DNA of 64,000 nt from Alkalihalophilus pseudofirmus OF4 (lineage in GTDB: Bacteria > Bacillota > Bacilli > Bacillales > Bacillaceae_D). Shown one piece after another: positions 24,475 through 33,628 of the stretch (position 1 is its first letter; each line of letters starts with the position of its first letter). The translations under genes were made by a program, and so were the position numbers. The stretch spans positions 1,488,001 through 1,552,000 of the forward strand of contig NC_013791.2 in assembly GCF_000005825.2 (NCBI RefSeq), written 5' to 3'. Under the pieces are notes generated by a model, which ran no database searches, was not told where the DNA came from, and was given only the letters and a program-made list of their open reading frames with translations.

Positions 24475-25344
24475 TATGCCGATTGGTTTTTTATTCTCAT
24501 CTAAGGTGAAGCCTTCACCAATCACATCCTGGACGTCATTTACCGTTACAAAGGCATGCGGGTCAATTTTCTCTACTAAGGTTTTGAGACGAATTAATTC
24601 ATTTCGTCCGACAACGCAGTAGAGTACTTCGCGCTCCGTTCTAGTAAAACTTCCCTGTCCTTTTAGTAACGTCGCCCCGCGGTCCATTTCCTTCATAATG
24701 GCATCCGCAATCTCGCTTGTTGAATCAGAAATAATAAAGCATGCTTTAGCAGAATATGCTCCTTGCTGGATGAAATCGATCACTTTCGCTGCCACAAATA
24801 CAGCAAGCAGTGTGTACATAGCTTCTCGGTAATTTAAATAAATGAGAGAAGAGGCAATAACGACAGCATCGAACATAAACATTGTTTTCCCCATACTCCA
24901 GCCTAAATACTTAAACCCGAGCTTTGCGATAATATCAACTCCGCCTGTAGTCCCGCCGTATCTGAACACAATTCCAAGCCCGACTCCAATAAAAACACCT
25001 GCAAATAAAGCAGCGAGTGTCATATCATCATGCAGGGGAATATAAACAACAGTATATCGTTGAAAAATCTCTAAAAAGATCGAGACTCCGACGGTTCCGA
25101 TGATTGTATAAATGAACGTCGTCTTACCTAGAATCTTCCACCCGATAAAAAAGAGCGGAATATTGAGCAGCAAATTAGAGATCGCCGGATTGAAAGCAAA
25201 AATAAAGTACAAAATTAAGGTGATCCCCGTAAATCCGCCATCTGCCAAGTTATTTTCCATATTAAAATAAACAAGTCCAAAAGATAAGATCGCACTTCCA
25301 AGTAAAATAAGGAGCACATTTTTAAATTTAACACGATAAGGCAA
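24472..25344 (-). CDS. ypjC: YitT family membrane protein with DUF2179 domain (YpjC-like)
   Basis: 290 residues with five to six transmembrane helices in the N-terminal two thirds (YitT_membrane region, residues 8-185) and a C-terminal soluble DUF2179 domain (FIISDSTSEIADAIMKEMDRG, then VVGRNELIRLK and the ending FTLDENKKPIGI). The start is TTG at 25344, 6 bases after GGGAGGA. In B. subtilis ypjC occupies the same place next to the MazG-like ypjD gene. The role is unknown; YitT proteins are predicted membrane transporters or sensors. A minus-strand promoter lies upstream. A second, shorter YitT protein without DUF2179 is at 62291. Confidence 0.87.
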   Translation of the reverse strand: MPYRVKFKNVLLILLGSAILSFGLVYFNMENNLADGGFTGITLILYFIFAFNPAISNLLLNIPLFFIGWKILGKTTFIYTIIGTVGVSIFLEIFQRYTVVYIPLHDDMTLAALFAGVFIGVGLGIVFRYGGTTGGVDIIAKLGFKYLGWSMGKTMFMFDAVVIASSLIYLNYREAMYTLLAVFVAAKVIDFIQQGAYSAKACFIISDSTSEIADAIMKEMDRGATLLKGQGSFTRTEREVLYCVVGRNELIRLKTLVEKIDPHAFVTVNDVQDVIGEGFTLDENKKPIGI

Positions 25345-25399
25345 TTAAAATCCTCCCTTCAGCTTTCTTCCTATATTTTGATGAAATCAATGCATGATT

Positions 25400-25428
25400 A
25401 TTATATAGAAGCGAACAAAGAAGAGCAA
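25400..25428 (-). promoter_or_regulatory. Promoter of the YitT-family gene (minus strand)
   Basis: On the minus strand TTGCTC (25428-25423), a 17-bp spacer and TATAAT (25405-25400), about 55 bp before the start codon. Confidence 0.65.
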
Positions 25429-25443
25429 TGAAGCGAATAAGAT

Positions 25444-25472
25444 TTGTCAAATCGTTCTAGATTCGCTAACAT
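25444..25472 (+). promoter_or_regulatory. Promoter of the MazG-dapB operon
   Basis: TTGTCA (25444-25449), a 17-bp spacer and TAACAT (25467-25472), 30 bp before the start codon. It is divergent from the minus-strand promoter at 25400-25428. Confidence 0.6.
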
Positions 25473-25501
25473 GGATAGTGGAAGACTGTGAGGTGGGAAA
25501 A

Positions 25502-25873
25502 ATGGACAGAGAACAACGCCTGGAGGCTGGTCAAACAGACCGTAACTCTCATAAATCGATGAAAGACATGCAAGAAGAAGTTGATCAATTTATCGGACAG
25601 TTTAAAGAAGGCTACTTCAGCCCGCTTGCCATGCTTGCACGGATGACAGAAGAAGTAGGTGAGCTCTCACGTGAGGTCAATCATTATTACGGTGAGAAAC
25701 CCAAAAAATCAGATGAAGAAGAAAAAACAATGGAACAAGAAATGGGTGACATTTTATTTGTGCTCATTTGTTTTGCAAATTCCTTACATATTGATTTAGA
25801 AGAAGCGTTTCATTTAGTGATGGATAAGTTCGAAAGCCGGGATAAAGACCGCTGGACAAAGATAGACGATTAA
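25502..25873 (+). CDS. ypjD: MazG-like nucleotide pyrophosphohydrolase YpjD
   Basis: All-alpha NTP pyrophosphohydrolase of the MazG/dUTPase-2 fold. The core has the metal-binding motif EEVGELSREVN (EExxE, near residue 55) and the second EMGDILFVLICFANS (ExxD, near 83). The ATG at 25502 follows AGGTGGGAAA, giving 123 residues; the sequence MKDMQEEVDQFIGQFKEGYF aligns with YpjD from about residue 20, so the N terminus here is some 15-20 residues longer, charged and perhaps disordered. dapB follows after about 60 bases, as in B. subtilis. Likely housecleaning of abnormal nucleotides; the substrate is not known. Confidence 0.9.
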   Translation: MDREQRLEAGQTDRNSHKSMKDMQEEVDQFIGQFKEGYFSPLAMLARMTEEVGELSREVNHYYGEKPKKSDEEEKTMEQEMGDILFVLICFANSLHIDLEEAFHLVMDKFESRDKDRWTKIDD

Positions 25874-25936
25874 AGCTGAAACCAAAACCAACAAAATGAC
25901 AACCTATTAAATAGAAAAAACGGAGTGGATAAAAAG

Positions 25937-26749
25937 ATGAATAACACAAACGAAAATGTAAATATTGTGATTGCAGGACCGAGAGGAAACATGGGACGTG
26001 AAGCCGTTCGCATGGTGACTGATACAGATCATTTTACGTTAAAGGCCGTTGTCGATTCTAAGCATGATGGGATGAGAGTGGCTGATCTAGATGGTATGCC
26101 GGCCTTAGATATTCCGGTTTATACAGATATGGACCGCTGTTTTAGCGAGCATGAGGTGGATGTGTTAATTGATTTAACATCACCGGCATTTGGTCGTAAG
26201 CATATGGAAATCGCTTTTAATCACGGTGTTAGACCAGTTGTTGGGACAACAGGATTTTCTGATGAGGATATTGAAACACTTAGAACCATCGCAGAGAACA
26301 AAAACTTAGGTGCGATCATTGCTCCTAACTTTGCAATTGGTGCAATTCTAATGATGAAATTTTCACAAATGGCAGCTAAATTCCTTCCCGATGTTGAAAT
26401 TATCGAACGTCATCACGACCGTAAATTGGATGCGCCGTCTGGTACAGCGATTAAAACGGCACAATTGATTTCTGAGGTGCGAGAAGCAAAAGTACAAGGG
26501 CACCCTGATGAACACGAGGAACTAAAAGGCGCACGCGGGGCTGATTTTGAAGGCATGAAAATTCATAGTGTCCGCCTTCCTGGCCTAGTTGCCCACCAAG
26601 AGGTGATTTTTGGAGGAGAAGGGCAGACCTTAACCATTCGTCATGACTCTATGAACAGAGCATCCTTTATGCCAGGTGTCAGACTAGCAGTTGAAACCGT
26701 TCTATCGATTGATACGCTAGTGTATGGCCTTGAAAACATTATCGAATAA
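25937..26749 (+). CDS. dapB: 4-hydroxy-tetrahydrodipicolinate reductase
   Basis: NAD(P)H-dependent reductase of the diaminopimelate/lysine pathway, also needed upstream of spore dipicolinate. The ATG at 25937 gives 270 residues; a GTG four codons earlier is possible. The nucleotide-binding motif [17 protein letters not shown] is at residue 9. The substrate loop [15 protein letters not shown] is near residue 157, with the catalytic histidines and lysine, and VVGTTGFS near 103. GPRGNMG instead of the usual GxxGRMG is a small variation. It heads a tight run dapB-mgsA-bshB1-bshA-cca-birA. Confidence 0.96.
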   Translation: MNNTNENVNIVIAGPRGNMGREAVRMVTDTDHFTLKAVVDSKHDGMRVADLDGMPALDIPVYTDMDRCFSEHEVDVLIDLTSPAFGRKHMEIAFNHGVRPVVGTTGFSDEDIETLRTIAENKNLGAIIAPNFAIGAILMMKFSQMAAKFLPDVEIIERHHDRKLDAPSGTAIKTAQLISEVREAKVQGHPDEHEELKGARGADFEGMKIHSVRLPGLVAHQEVIFGGEGQTLTIRHDSMNRASFMPGVRLAVETVLSIDTLVYGLENIIE

Positions 26750-26761
26750 GGAGTGAGGAAG

Positions 26762-27178
26762 ATGAGGATTGCTTTAATTGCCCATGATAAAAAGAAAGAT
26801 CAAATGGTACAGTTTGCGATTGCTTTTGAACAAATTTTATCTAAGCATGAACTTTACGGGACAGGTACAACTGGCACACGAATTATGGAAGCAACAGACT
26901 TATCTGTCACTCGTTTTAAATCTGGACCGCTTGGCGGCGATCAACAGATTGGTGCTCTTGTCGCTGAGAATAAATTTGATTTAATCGTCTTCTTCCGTGA
27001 TCCTTTGACTGCACAGCCTCACGAACCAGATGTTTCTGCGCTAGTGCGATTATGTGATGTACAAAATGTTCCGCTGGCAACGAATCTTGGTACGGCAGAA
27101 GTGTTGATAAAAGGGTTAGAGCGCGGGGACCTGAAGTGGAGAGAAGTGTTCCACCAAAAGGGATCAGATCATGAGTAA
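26762..27178 (+). CDS. mgsA: Methylglyoxal synthase
   Basis: Converts dihydroxyacetone phosphate to methylglyoxal and phosphate, a bypass of lower glycolysis under phosphate limitation. The ATG at 26762 after AAGGAGTG gives 138 residues, the standard length. The signature [31 protein letters not shown] (from about residue 42) includes the phosphate-binding and catalytic aspartate region, followed by IVFFRDPL and the ATN motif (LATNLGTAE). It overlaps bshB1 by 8 bases. Linked to bacillithiol genes, which detoxify methylglyoxal; the same gene order exists in B. subtilis. Confidence 0.96.
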   Translation: MRIALIAHDKKKDQMVQFAIAFEQILSKHELYGTGTTGTRIMEATDLSVTRFKSGPLGGDQQIGALVAENKFDLIVFFRDPLTAQPHEPDVSALVRLCDVQNVPLATNLGTAEVLIKGLERGDLKWREVFHQKGSDHE

Positions 27179-27875
27179 GTTAGATCTATTAGCATTCGGA
27201 GCGCATCCTGATGACGTTGAAATCGGGATGGCCGGCACCATCGCTCTATATGCAAAACAAGGCTTTAAAATCGGGATCTGCAATTTGACAAGAGCGGAAC
27301 TATCATCAAATGGCACTCCCGCCATTAGGCAAGAGGAAGCAGAGAGAGCGGCAGCTATTCTTGGTGTTTCAGAACGGTATCAGCTTGATTTGCCAGATAG
27401 AGGGCTTTCTTTTTATACGAGCGATCAGCTTAGGGAAGTGGTATCTCTCATAAGAAGAACAAAACCAAGGCTTGTCTTTGCACCTTATCCTATCGATCGG
27501 CACCCTGATCACGGCATGGCGAAAACGCTGATTCAAGAAGCGTTATTTAACAGCGGAATCAGAAACTATAAGTGTGCAGAAGGTCACCTGGCTCATAAAG
27601 TAGAAGAGTTTCACCTCTATATGATTAATGCGTACGTGAAACCGGATTTTATCATTGATGTATCTTCTGTCATAAAAGAAAAGCAAGAAGCGTTATCAGC
27701 TTATAGAAGTCAGTTTGAAAAAGGAACTGATTCAGTAGATACTCCTTTAACAAATGGATACATAACAAGAGTAGCTGCACGTGAACAGTTATATGGCAGT
27801 GAAGCCGGTGTGGAGTATGCAGAAGGCTTTAAAACAACGAAACCTCTGCTTGTCAAACAATTACTTGACGGATAA
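27171..27875 (+). CDS. bshB1: N-acetylglucosaminyl-malate deacetylase, bacillithiol synthesis
   Basis: Zinc LmbE-family deacetylase that removes acetate from GlcNAc-malate, the second bacillithiol step. The product has 234 residues with the zinc motif AHPDD (residues 11-15) and the later HPDHG (near residue 112) giving the third ligand. The C-terminal part ends EYAEGFKT, typical of BshB. The ATG at 27171 overlaps mgsA by 8 bases with GGGATCAGATC before it, so translation is probably coupled. bshA, the next gene, supplies its substrate. In B. subtilis it is ypjG in the same place. Confidence 0.95.
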   Translation: MSKLDLLAFGAHPDDVEIGMAGTIALYAKQGFKIGICNLTRAELSSNGTPAIRQEEAERAAAILGVSERYQLDLPDRGLSFYTSDQLREVVSLIRRTKPRLVFAPYPIDRHPDHGMAKTLIQEALFNSGIRNYKCAEGHLAHKVEEFHLYMINAYVKPDFIIDVSSVIKEKQEALSAYRSQFEKGTDSVDTPLTNGYITRVAAREQLYGSEAGVEYAEGFKTTKPLLVKQLLDG

Positions 27876-27926
27876 TGAGTAAACTAGATTGAGTAAACAG
27901 AGATTAAACAAACGGAGAAAAAAAAT

Positions 27927-29072
27927 ATGAAACTAAAAATAGGAATCAGCTGTTACCCTACCGTAGGGGGGTCAGGCGTCATTGCGACTGAGCTTGGCAA
28001 GTTGCTTGCCGAAAGAGGACATGAAGTTCATTTTATTACGTCTAGTGTTCCTTTTCGCTTAGATCGAGTGTATCCGAATATTTACTATCATGAAGTCGAA
28101 GTGAACCAGTATTCTGTTTTTCAATACCCTCCTTACGACCTCACTCTAGCAAGTAAGATGGCTGAAGTAGCTAAACGACAAAAACTTGATTTGATTCATG
28201 TTCATTATGCGGTTCCCCACGCGATCTGCGCGATTTTAGCAAGACAAATGAGCGATCATGATTTTAAGATTGTGACGACACTTCATGGAACGGATATAAC
28301 CGTCTTAGGGTACGATCCATCTTTGCGTGAATTGATTCGTTTTGGGATTGAACAATCAGATCGAGTAACAGCGGTATCAAATGATTTAGCCAAACAAACA
28401 CATGAATTAGTCCATACGTCTAAACCGATTGACACCGTTTATAATTTTATTGATGAAAGAGTATACAGAAAGTCAGATGTCAGCGGGCTTCGTTCTCATT
28501 ACGGAATAACGGATGAGGAGAAAGTATTAATCCACATTTCTAATTTTCGCGGAGTGAAGCGCGTTTGTGATGTGGTGAGAAGCTTTTCTCTGATTCAAAA
28601 AGAAGTACCTTCAAAGCTCATGCTGATCGGAAATGGTCCCGAACTAACGGTTGCGCGTGAACTTGTTAGAGATCTTGATTTAGAAGATCGTGTGTTGTTT
28701 TTAGGGAACCAAAAGCATATCGCCGAATTATTATCGATGAGTGATCTTAAATTATTACTAAGTGAAAAAGAAAGCTTCGGATTAGTCGCACTTGAAGCAA
28801 TGGCCTGCGGGGTACCTGTCATCGGTACAAACATTGGCGGTATTCCTGAAGTTATCACAGACGGGGAGAACGGCTATCTATGTGAAGTTGGAAATGTTGA
28901 GTGCGTAGCGCAGGCAGCCATTCATCTATTAAAAGATGATAAGCTCCATGCACGTTTAGCTAGAGGTGCCGAAGAGACTGTACGTACAACGTTTCACTCG
29001 CACGGTATTGTCGAGCAGTATGAGGCGATTTATCGTGAGGTATTGGAGCAGGATATTGATGAAGACAGTTGA
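27927..29072 (+). CDS. bshA: N-acetyl-alpha-D-glucosaminyl L-malate synthase
   Basis: GT4 glycosyltransferase that joins UDP-GlcNAc to L-malate, the first bacillithiol step, in the cytosol. The 381-residue product has a GT-B fold. The N-terminal loop is [16 protein letters not shown], and the donor-binding C-terminal domain has the E-x7-E motif in [22 protein letters not shown] (near residue 281). The ATG at 27927 follows GGAGAAAAAAAT. The end overlaps cca by 14 bases. Same order as ypjH-cca in B. subtilis. Confidence 0.95.
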   Translation: MKLKIGISCYPTVGGSGVIATELGKLLAERGHEVHFITSSVPFRLDRVYPNIYYHEVEVNQYSVFQYPPYDLTLASKMAEVAKRQKLDLIHVHYAVPHAICAILARQMSDHDFKIVTTLHGTDITVLGYDPSLRELIRFGIEQSDRVTAVSNDLAKQTHELVHTSKPIDTVYNFIDERVYRKSDVSGLRSHYGITDEEKVLIHISNFRGVKRVCDVVRSFSLIQKEVPSKLMLIGNGPELTVARELVRDLDLEDRVLFLGNQKHIAELLSMSDLKLLLSEKESFGLVALEAMACGVPVIGTNIGGIPEVITDGENGYLCEVGNVECVAQAAIHLLKDDKLHARLARGAEETVRTTFHSHGIVEQYEAIYREVLEQDIDEDS

Positions 29073-30228
29073 AGTAGAACGCCATAATCAGAAAATGATT
29101 GATGGGGCGGAGCCTGTCCTCTCTCAATTACACGAGCGGGGGTTTCTGGCTTATATAGTTGGAGGAGCCGTTCGTGATTTGTTATGCAAAAGGCCGATAA
29201 CGGATATTGATATTGTCACTGAAGCTACTCCAGAAGAGATAAGTACGGTATTTTCCAAAACATTTTCAATGAACAATCAGCACCAAACCGTGATTGTTCG
29301 TCACTCAGGCTGCTTGTTTGAAGTGACTACCCAAAGAGGGAAAAGCATAGAAGAGGATCTCTTGATGAGGGATTTTACAATCAATAGCATAGCACTTGAT
29401 AAGAAAGGGCAGTTATTCGATCCATTAGATGGACAATCTGATATTAAAAATCAGGTTATTCGCTCACATAATCCTGCAGCAAGAATGTCTGAGGATCCTC
29501 TTCGGATGCTAAGAGCCTATCGTTTTTCAAGTGATTTAGGGTTTAAGGTTGCAGAGAACCTTGGTGAGATCATTAGGTATCAAGCAGAAACGTTAAGCCG
29601 AGTAGCAATGGAGCGGATTTCTAAGGAATTTTATAAGCTCGTTTCTGGTCCATTTAAACATACAGCACTTAAAGAACTTGCATCATCAGGACTCTACAAA
29701 CATTGCGGTCTTCCTCAATTAGATAAAAAGGCGATTGATTTTTTAAGAGAACTTCCTGTTTTAAAGAATGAAAAAGAAGAAGTAATTTGGACCTTCATTT
29801 GCCTAAGCATGAATCTAACGAGCGAAAGTCATTTGAAGGGGTTCTTATTTTCAAATCAATTAACAAAAGATGTACGAAATCGTCTGGCTGCTTTTTCTTA
29901 TAGAAACAATCATTCATGGGAAGTTCTATCCCTTTATCGTGCGTCGATTGAAGTTGCATTAGATGTGGAGCGTGTGAGGGAGCTTACCAATGAATCCTAT
30001 ATAGCTAAAGAGAAGATTTTAACTATTTGGGAGCAGCTTCCTATTCAAACGAAAAATGATTTAGCGGTTACAGGTACTGATCTGCTTCGACATTTTAAGC
30101 GTGAAGCAGGTCCATGGCTGGGCGAAGCTCTTTTATGGGTAGAAGAACAGGTCGTAACAGGATACCTTCCTAACGAAAAAGATACGTTGTTACAAGCAAT
30201 TGTTACAAGTAATACAGGAGAGGGGTGA
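29059..30228 (+). CDS. cca: CCA-adding tRNA nucleotidyltransferase
   Basis: Class II nucleotidyltransferase that builds or repairs the CCA end of tRNAs without a template. The ATG at 29059, inside the end of bshA after GGAGCAGGA, gives 389 residues; the longer frame upstream overlaps bshA and is not credible. Catalytic head: [10 protein letters not shown] near residue 29 with DIDIVTEA, the two carboxylates binding metal; [20 protein letters not shown] near 85 and the [15 protein letters not shown] block near 145. The C-terminal body and tail follow. It is part of the dapB-birA run. Confidence 0.95.
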   Translation: MKTVEVERHNQKMIDGAEPVLSQLHERGFLAYIVGGAVRDLLCKRPITDIDIVTEATPEEISTVFSKTFSMNNQHQTVIVRHSGCLFEVTTQRGKSIEEDLLMRDFTINSIALDKKGQLFDPLDGQSDIKNQVIRSHNPAARMSEDPLRMLRAYRFSSDLGFKVAENLGEIIRYQAETLSRVAMERISKEFYKLVSGPFKHTALKELASSGLYKHCGLPQLDKKAIDFLRELPVLKNEKEEVIWTFICLSMNLTSESHLKGFLFSNQLTKDVRNRLAAFSYRNNHSWEVLSLYRASIEVALDVERVRELTNESYIAKEKILTIWEQLPIQTKNDLAVTGTDLLRHFKREAGPWLGEALLWVEEQVVTGYLPNEKDTLLQAIVTSNTGEG

Positions 30229-30234
30229 GCAAAT

Positions 30235-31224
30235 ATGAAAGAACAATTATTGAAAATATTTCAAGATCACCAAGGCGAATATATTTCGGGCGAGAAAATT
30301 AGTCAAGAGCTTGGTTGTTCACGTACAGCAGTTTGGAAGCATATCGAAGAACTTAGAAAAAATGGCTATCAGCTTGATTCGGCACCACGAAAAGGGTACC
30401 GGATGGTGATGAGGGCAAATGGTATTCATACTCATGAAATTAAGCAGTATTTAACGACCAAGTTTTTAGGCCGTGAGCTCACTTATTTTGATGCAACAGA
30501 GTCAACTCAGCAAATTGCACATAAATTGGCTCAAGACGGGGCTGAAGAAGGACATGTTGTTGTAGCGAATGAGCAGACAAAAGGAAAAGGTCGGTTAGGA
30601 AGGGTTTGGCATTCAAGAAGCAACACAAGCATTTCAATGAGTATGATTTTAAGGCCGCCCCTTCCGCCTCAAAAAACACCGCAGTTAACATTGCTTGCCG
30701 CTGTCGCAGTTGTACAGGCAATCAAGAAAAATACAGGTCTGCAATGCGAAATCAAATGGCCGAATGATATTTTATTAAAGGGGAAAAAACTTGTAGGAAT
30801 TTTAACAGAAATGCAAGCTGATCCTGATCTTGTTCATTCAGTTATTATCGGCATTGGTCTTAATGTCAACCAAACGTCAGAAGATTTCGGGGAGGACATT
30901 GCTCATCTTGCTACTTCATTGCACCTTGAAAAAGACGGTGCATCCGGTGAGCCTGTTGATCGAGCTCGTTTGATTGCAGATATCCTCTTGGAATTTGAAG
31001 AGCTGTACGAAGAATATTTAGAAAATGGATTTCAATCGATTCGTCCGTTATGGGAATCTTACTCCATTAGTGTAGGTACATATATTTATGCCAGGATGAT
31101 AAAAGACGTCATTTACGGCTATGCGAAAGGCATTACAGATGACGGTGTACTGCTTGTGGAGGATGAATCCGGCAAAACTCATCATATCTATTCAGCTGAT
31201 ATTGAAATTGATCCCTCTAAGTAA
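30235..31224 (+). CDS. birA: Biotin protein ligase and biotin repressor
   Basis: Activates biotin to biotinyl-AMP and attaches it to carboxylase carrier proteins; in Bacillus it also represses biotin genes. The 329 residues contain an N-terminal winged helix (residues 1-65, GEKISQELGCSRTAVWKHIEELR), a catalytic domain with the ATP/biotin loop KGKGRLGRVWHS (near residue 118) and KWPNDILLKGKKLVGIL (near 175), and a C-terminal SH3-like part. The ATG at 30235 is 7 bases after cca, after AGGAGAGGGGTGAGC. It ends this operon; the following 260 bases hold a separate leader. Confidence 0.95.
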   Translation: MKEQLLKIFQDHQGEYISGEKISQELGCSRTAVWKHIEELRKNGYQLDSAPRKGYRMVMRANGIHTHEIKQYLTTKFLGRELTYFDATESTQQIAHKLAQDGAEEGHVVVANEQTKGKGRLGRVWHSRSNTSISMSMILRPPLPPQKTPQLTLLAAVAVVQAIKKNTGLQCEIKWPNDILLKGKKLVGILTEMQADPDLVHSVIIGIGLNVNQTSEDFGEDIAHLATSLHLEKDGASGEPVDRARLIADILLEFEELYEEYLENGFQSIRPLWESYSISVGTYIYARMIKDVIYGYAKGITDDGVLLVEDESGKTHHIYSADIEIDPSK

Positions 31225-31230
31225 CAAATT

Positions 31231-31435
31231 TCTGCTATACTCAACATACGGGCTGTATCTTAGGAACAGCACCTTTAAAAGTGAAAGTAGAAAAAATTAG
31301 TTCTGCCTTGATCCCAAAAGGACTAGGACAGAGGGATTGATATGCAATATGTGTACATCGCTTGTTTTTCATAGCTTTGTGTGCATTATTTCCTGTGAGC
31401 AAAATCCTTCTTCCATAAATGGGAGAAGGATTTTT
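31231..31435 (+). promoter_or_regulatory. Leader or short RNA upstream of panB
   Basis: An extended -10 (TGCTATACT, 31233-31241) would start RNA near 31248. It runs through small hairpins (GCTGT/ACAGC, 31252-31270; CTGCC..GGACAG around 31304-31329) to a strong terminator at 31402-31435, about 50 bases before panB. It could be an attenuated panBCD leader or a separate short RNA. I recognise no known riboswitch class. The -35 is not evident. Confidence 0.45.
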
Positions 31436-31437
31436 TT
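31402..31437 (+). terminator. Strong intrinsic terminator upstream of panB
   Basis: AAATCCTTCTTCC (31402-31414) pairs with GGGAGAAGGATTT (31421-31433), a 13-bp stem with one G-T pair and a 6-base loop, followed by T. It may end birA transcripts or attenuate panBCD. Confidence 0.9.
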
Positions 31438-31487
31438 GTGGAAATTCATTGCTTAACATCCCTCCTCTATTAAAAAGGAGGAAGATG

Positions 31488-32324
31488 ATGAAAACGACAG
31501 CAACATTTAAGAAAATGAAGCGGGAAAAAGAAAAAATAACGATGATGACGGCTTACGATGCTCCTTCTGCTAAGCATCTAGAACAAGCAGAAGTGGACAT
31601 GATTTTAGTCGGAGACTCGCTTGGAATGGTGGTTCTAGGTTACGATTCAACGATTCCAGTGACTGTAGATGATATGGTTCTGCATACAAAAGCCGTAAAG
31701 CGCGGGGCAAGAAATACGTTTGTCGTTACTGATCTACCGTATTTATCCTATCATGCAGATCTCACTGAAACGTTTGCCAATGCAAAGCGCCTAATGCAAG
31801 AAGCTGGGGCAAATGCAATTAAGCTTGAAGGGGCAGGAGAAGTGATTGAGACGATCGCTAAATTAACGACCGCTGGAGTCCCGGTTGTGGGTCATTTAGG
31901 GTTAACACCTCAATCGGTGGCTGTGATGGGTGGATACAAGGTGCAAGGAAAAGAGCTAGAAGATGCCCGTGCTCTTAGAGAGGATGCTCATGCGCTAGAA
32001 GCTGCTGGTGCGTTTGCTTTGGTCCTTGAGTGTGTACCAGATTCACTTGCAGCCCTTATTTCAGAAGAACTATCGATTCCTGTGATTGGCATAGGTGCTG
32101 GTGTGGATACAGACGGACAGGTTCTTGTGTATCATGATGTAATTGGCTATGGTTCGGCTCATGTCCCAAAATTTGTGAAAACGTATGCAAATGTATCTGA
32201 CGTTATTCAAGAAGCAGTGGACCGGTATGTGCATGATGTGAAGTCCAGACAGTTCCCTGAAGATACACATCGATTTACAATGAATGAAGAAGTGCTGGCA
32301 GGATTGTATGGTGGAAGAGAATGA
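31488..32324 (+). CDS. panB: 3-methyl-2-oxobutanoate hydroxymethyltransferase
   Basis: First committed step to pantothenate: transfers a hydroxymethyl from methylene-tetrahydrofolate to ketoisovalerate. The product is 278 residues from the ATG at 31488, six bases after AAGGAGG; another ATG lies one codon earlier. Motifs are MTAYDAPSA near residue 19, [19 protein letters not shown] near 44, [12 protein letters not shown] near 112 and [18 protein letters not shown] near 200, on a TIM barrel. The ribosome binding site can pair with CCTCCT at 31461. It overlaps panC by 4 bases. Confidence 0.97.
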   Translation: MKTTATFKKMKREKEKITMMTAYDAPSAKHLEQAEVDMILVGDSLGMVVLGYDSTIPVTVDDMVLHTKAVKRGARNTFVVTDLPYLSYHADLTETFANAKRLMQEAGANAIKLEGAGEVIETIAKLTTAGVPVVGHLGLTPQSVAVMGGYKVQGKELEDARALREDAHALEAAGAFALVLECVPDSLAALISEELSIPVIGIGAGVDTDGQVLVYHDVIGYGSAHVPKFVKTYANVSDVIQEAVDRYVHDVKSRQFPEDTHRFTMNEEVLAGLYGGRE

Positions 32325-33172
32325 GAGTTGTTAAGACAATTAATGCGTTAAGAGAAGAAATAACAGCTGTCAAACGTAAGCAGCAGTCCATTGGATTTGT
32401 TCCAACGATGGGTTATTTGCATGAAGGTCATATGAGCTTGATCGAAGAAGCTAGACGTCAACATGATATTGTCGTGCTGAGTATCTTTGTGAATCCGCTG
32501 CAGTTTGGACCGAATGAGGACTTAGAGCGTTACCCTAGAGATTTTGTCCGTGATGAAAACATAGCAAAAGAGCTCGGTGTGGATCTTTTATTTTATCCTG
32601 ACACAAAGGAAATGTACCCGGCAGATCCATCAATGACCATTCACGTGACAGAAGGAGTGAATGTGTTATGCGGTAAAAGCCGTCCGGGTCATTTTGACGG
32701 GGTGACGACTGTTGTGATGAAGCTGTTCATGCTTGTTCAGCCTGATCAAGCTTATTTCGGGCAAAAGGATGCTCAGCAAGTCGCGATTATCACTAATATG
32801 GTGGATATGTTTAATATTCCGGTTGAAGTAATCCCATGTCCTACTGTCAGAGAAGAAGACGGCCTTGCTAAAAGTTCTCGAAATGTTTATTTAACAGACG
32901 AAGAGAGGCAAGAAGCACCTCTTATCTATCAGGTGCTTACACAGGCGCGCAGTCTCATAAAAGAAGGCGAGCTGAGTCCAAATGAGATCGTTCAATTTGT
33001 CAAAAAGGAATTAAACTCCCTACAGCATGCGGAAATGGACTATGTCGAATTGCTGACGTATCCGAAACTTATGCCTGTTACTGAAAAAGATAAGACGATC
33101 CTATTGGCTGTCGCCTATACATTTAAACATGCACGTTTAATCGATAATATTATTGTATCAAAAGGAGAATAA
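32321..33172 (+). CDS. panC: Pantothenate synthetase
   Basis: ATP-dependent ligation of pantoate and beta-alanine. The product has 283 residues. Nucleotidyltransferase-fold motifs: [19 protein letters not shown] with the HxGH signature (near residue 29), [20 protein letters not shown] near 52, and [15 protein letters not shown] near 146, with SSRNVYL (KMSK-like loop) near 185. The ATG overlaps the panB stop as ATGA, so translation is coupled. panD follows after 3 bases, giving all three Bacillus pantothenate genes in one operon. Confidence 0.97.
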   Translation: MRVVKTINALREEITAVKRKQQSIGFVPTMGYLHEGHMSLIEEARRQHDIVVLSIFVNPLQFGPNEDLERYPRDFVRDENIAKELGVDLLFYPDTKEMYPADPSMTIHVTEGVNVLCGKSRPGHFDGVTTVVMKLFMLVQPDQAYFGQKDAQQVAIITNMVDMFNIPVEVIPCPTVREEDGLAKSSRNVYLTDEERQEAPLIYQVLTQARSLIKEGELSPNEIVQFVKKELNSLQHAEMDYVELLTYPKLMPVTEKDKTILLAVAYTFKHARLIDNIIVSKGE

Positions 33173-33175
33173 ACC

Positions 33176-33559
33176 ATGTACCGTACGATGATGAAAGCAA
33201 AAATTCACCGAGCTCGTGTGACAGAATCTAATTTGAATTATGTAGGAAGCATTACCATTGATGAGGACATTATGGATGCTGTGGATATTCTTGAAAATGA
33301 AAAAGTACAAATTGTTAATAATAATAATGGAGCCAGATTTGAAACTTATGTCATTAAAGGCCCTCGCGGCAGTAAAGTCATTTGCCTGAACGGTGCCGCG
33401 GCTAGACTCGTTCAAAAAGATGATGTCGTTATTATTTTATCTTATGTGATGGTGGAAGAATCAAAAGCTGCCACACATACGCCAAGAGTGGCGATAATGG
33501 ATGAGACTAATCAAATTGTTGAAATGTTAGGGACAGAACCAGCTTCTACCGTTATGTAG
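33176..33559 (+). CDS. panD: Aspartate 1-decarboxylase
   Basis: Makes beta-alanine from aspartate, using a pyruvoyl cofactor generated by self-cleavage. The 127-residue proenzyme is the normal length. The cleavage site is Gly24-Ser25 in YVGSITID. Other conserved features are the N-terminal [12 protein letters not shown] and the segment [26 protein letters not shown]. The ATG at 33176 is 3 bases after the panC stop and preceded by AAGGAG. A terminator follows whose right arm contains the site of the next gene. Confidence 0.97.
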   Translation: MYRTMMKAKIHRARVTESNLNYVGSITIDEDIMDAVDILENEKVQIVNNNNGARFETYVIKGPRGSKVICLNGAAARLVQKDDVVIILSYVMVEESKAATHTPRVAIMDETNQIVEMLGTEPASTVM

Positions 33560-33569
33560 ATCGCATATT

Positions 33570-33628
33570 CCCCTCCTATTCGTTGAACACTGAGCAAGAG
33601 GAGTGACAACGAGAGGAGGGGTTTTTTT
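33570..33628 (+). terminator. panBCD terminator containing the ribosome binding site of the next gene
   Basis: CCCCTCCT (33570-33577) pairs with AGGAGGGG (33614-33621), and inside it CGTTG (33581-33585) pairs with CAACG (33607-33611). Seven T follow and run straight into the ATG at 33629. The right arm is the only good ribosome binding site for that gene. Confidence 0.85.

Noticed and set aside
28966-29058. Upstream extension of cca
   Set aside because: Lies within bshA in another frame, has no ribosome binding site and is not part of the family.
31231-31435. 6S RNA or a known riboswitch upstream of panB
   Set aside because: No long rod with a central bubble and no known aptamer core could be drawn.
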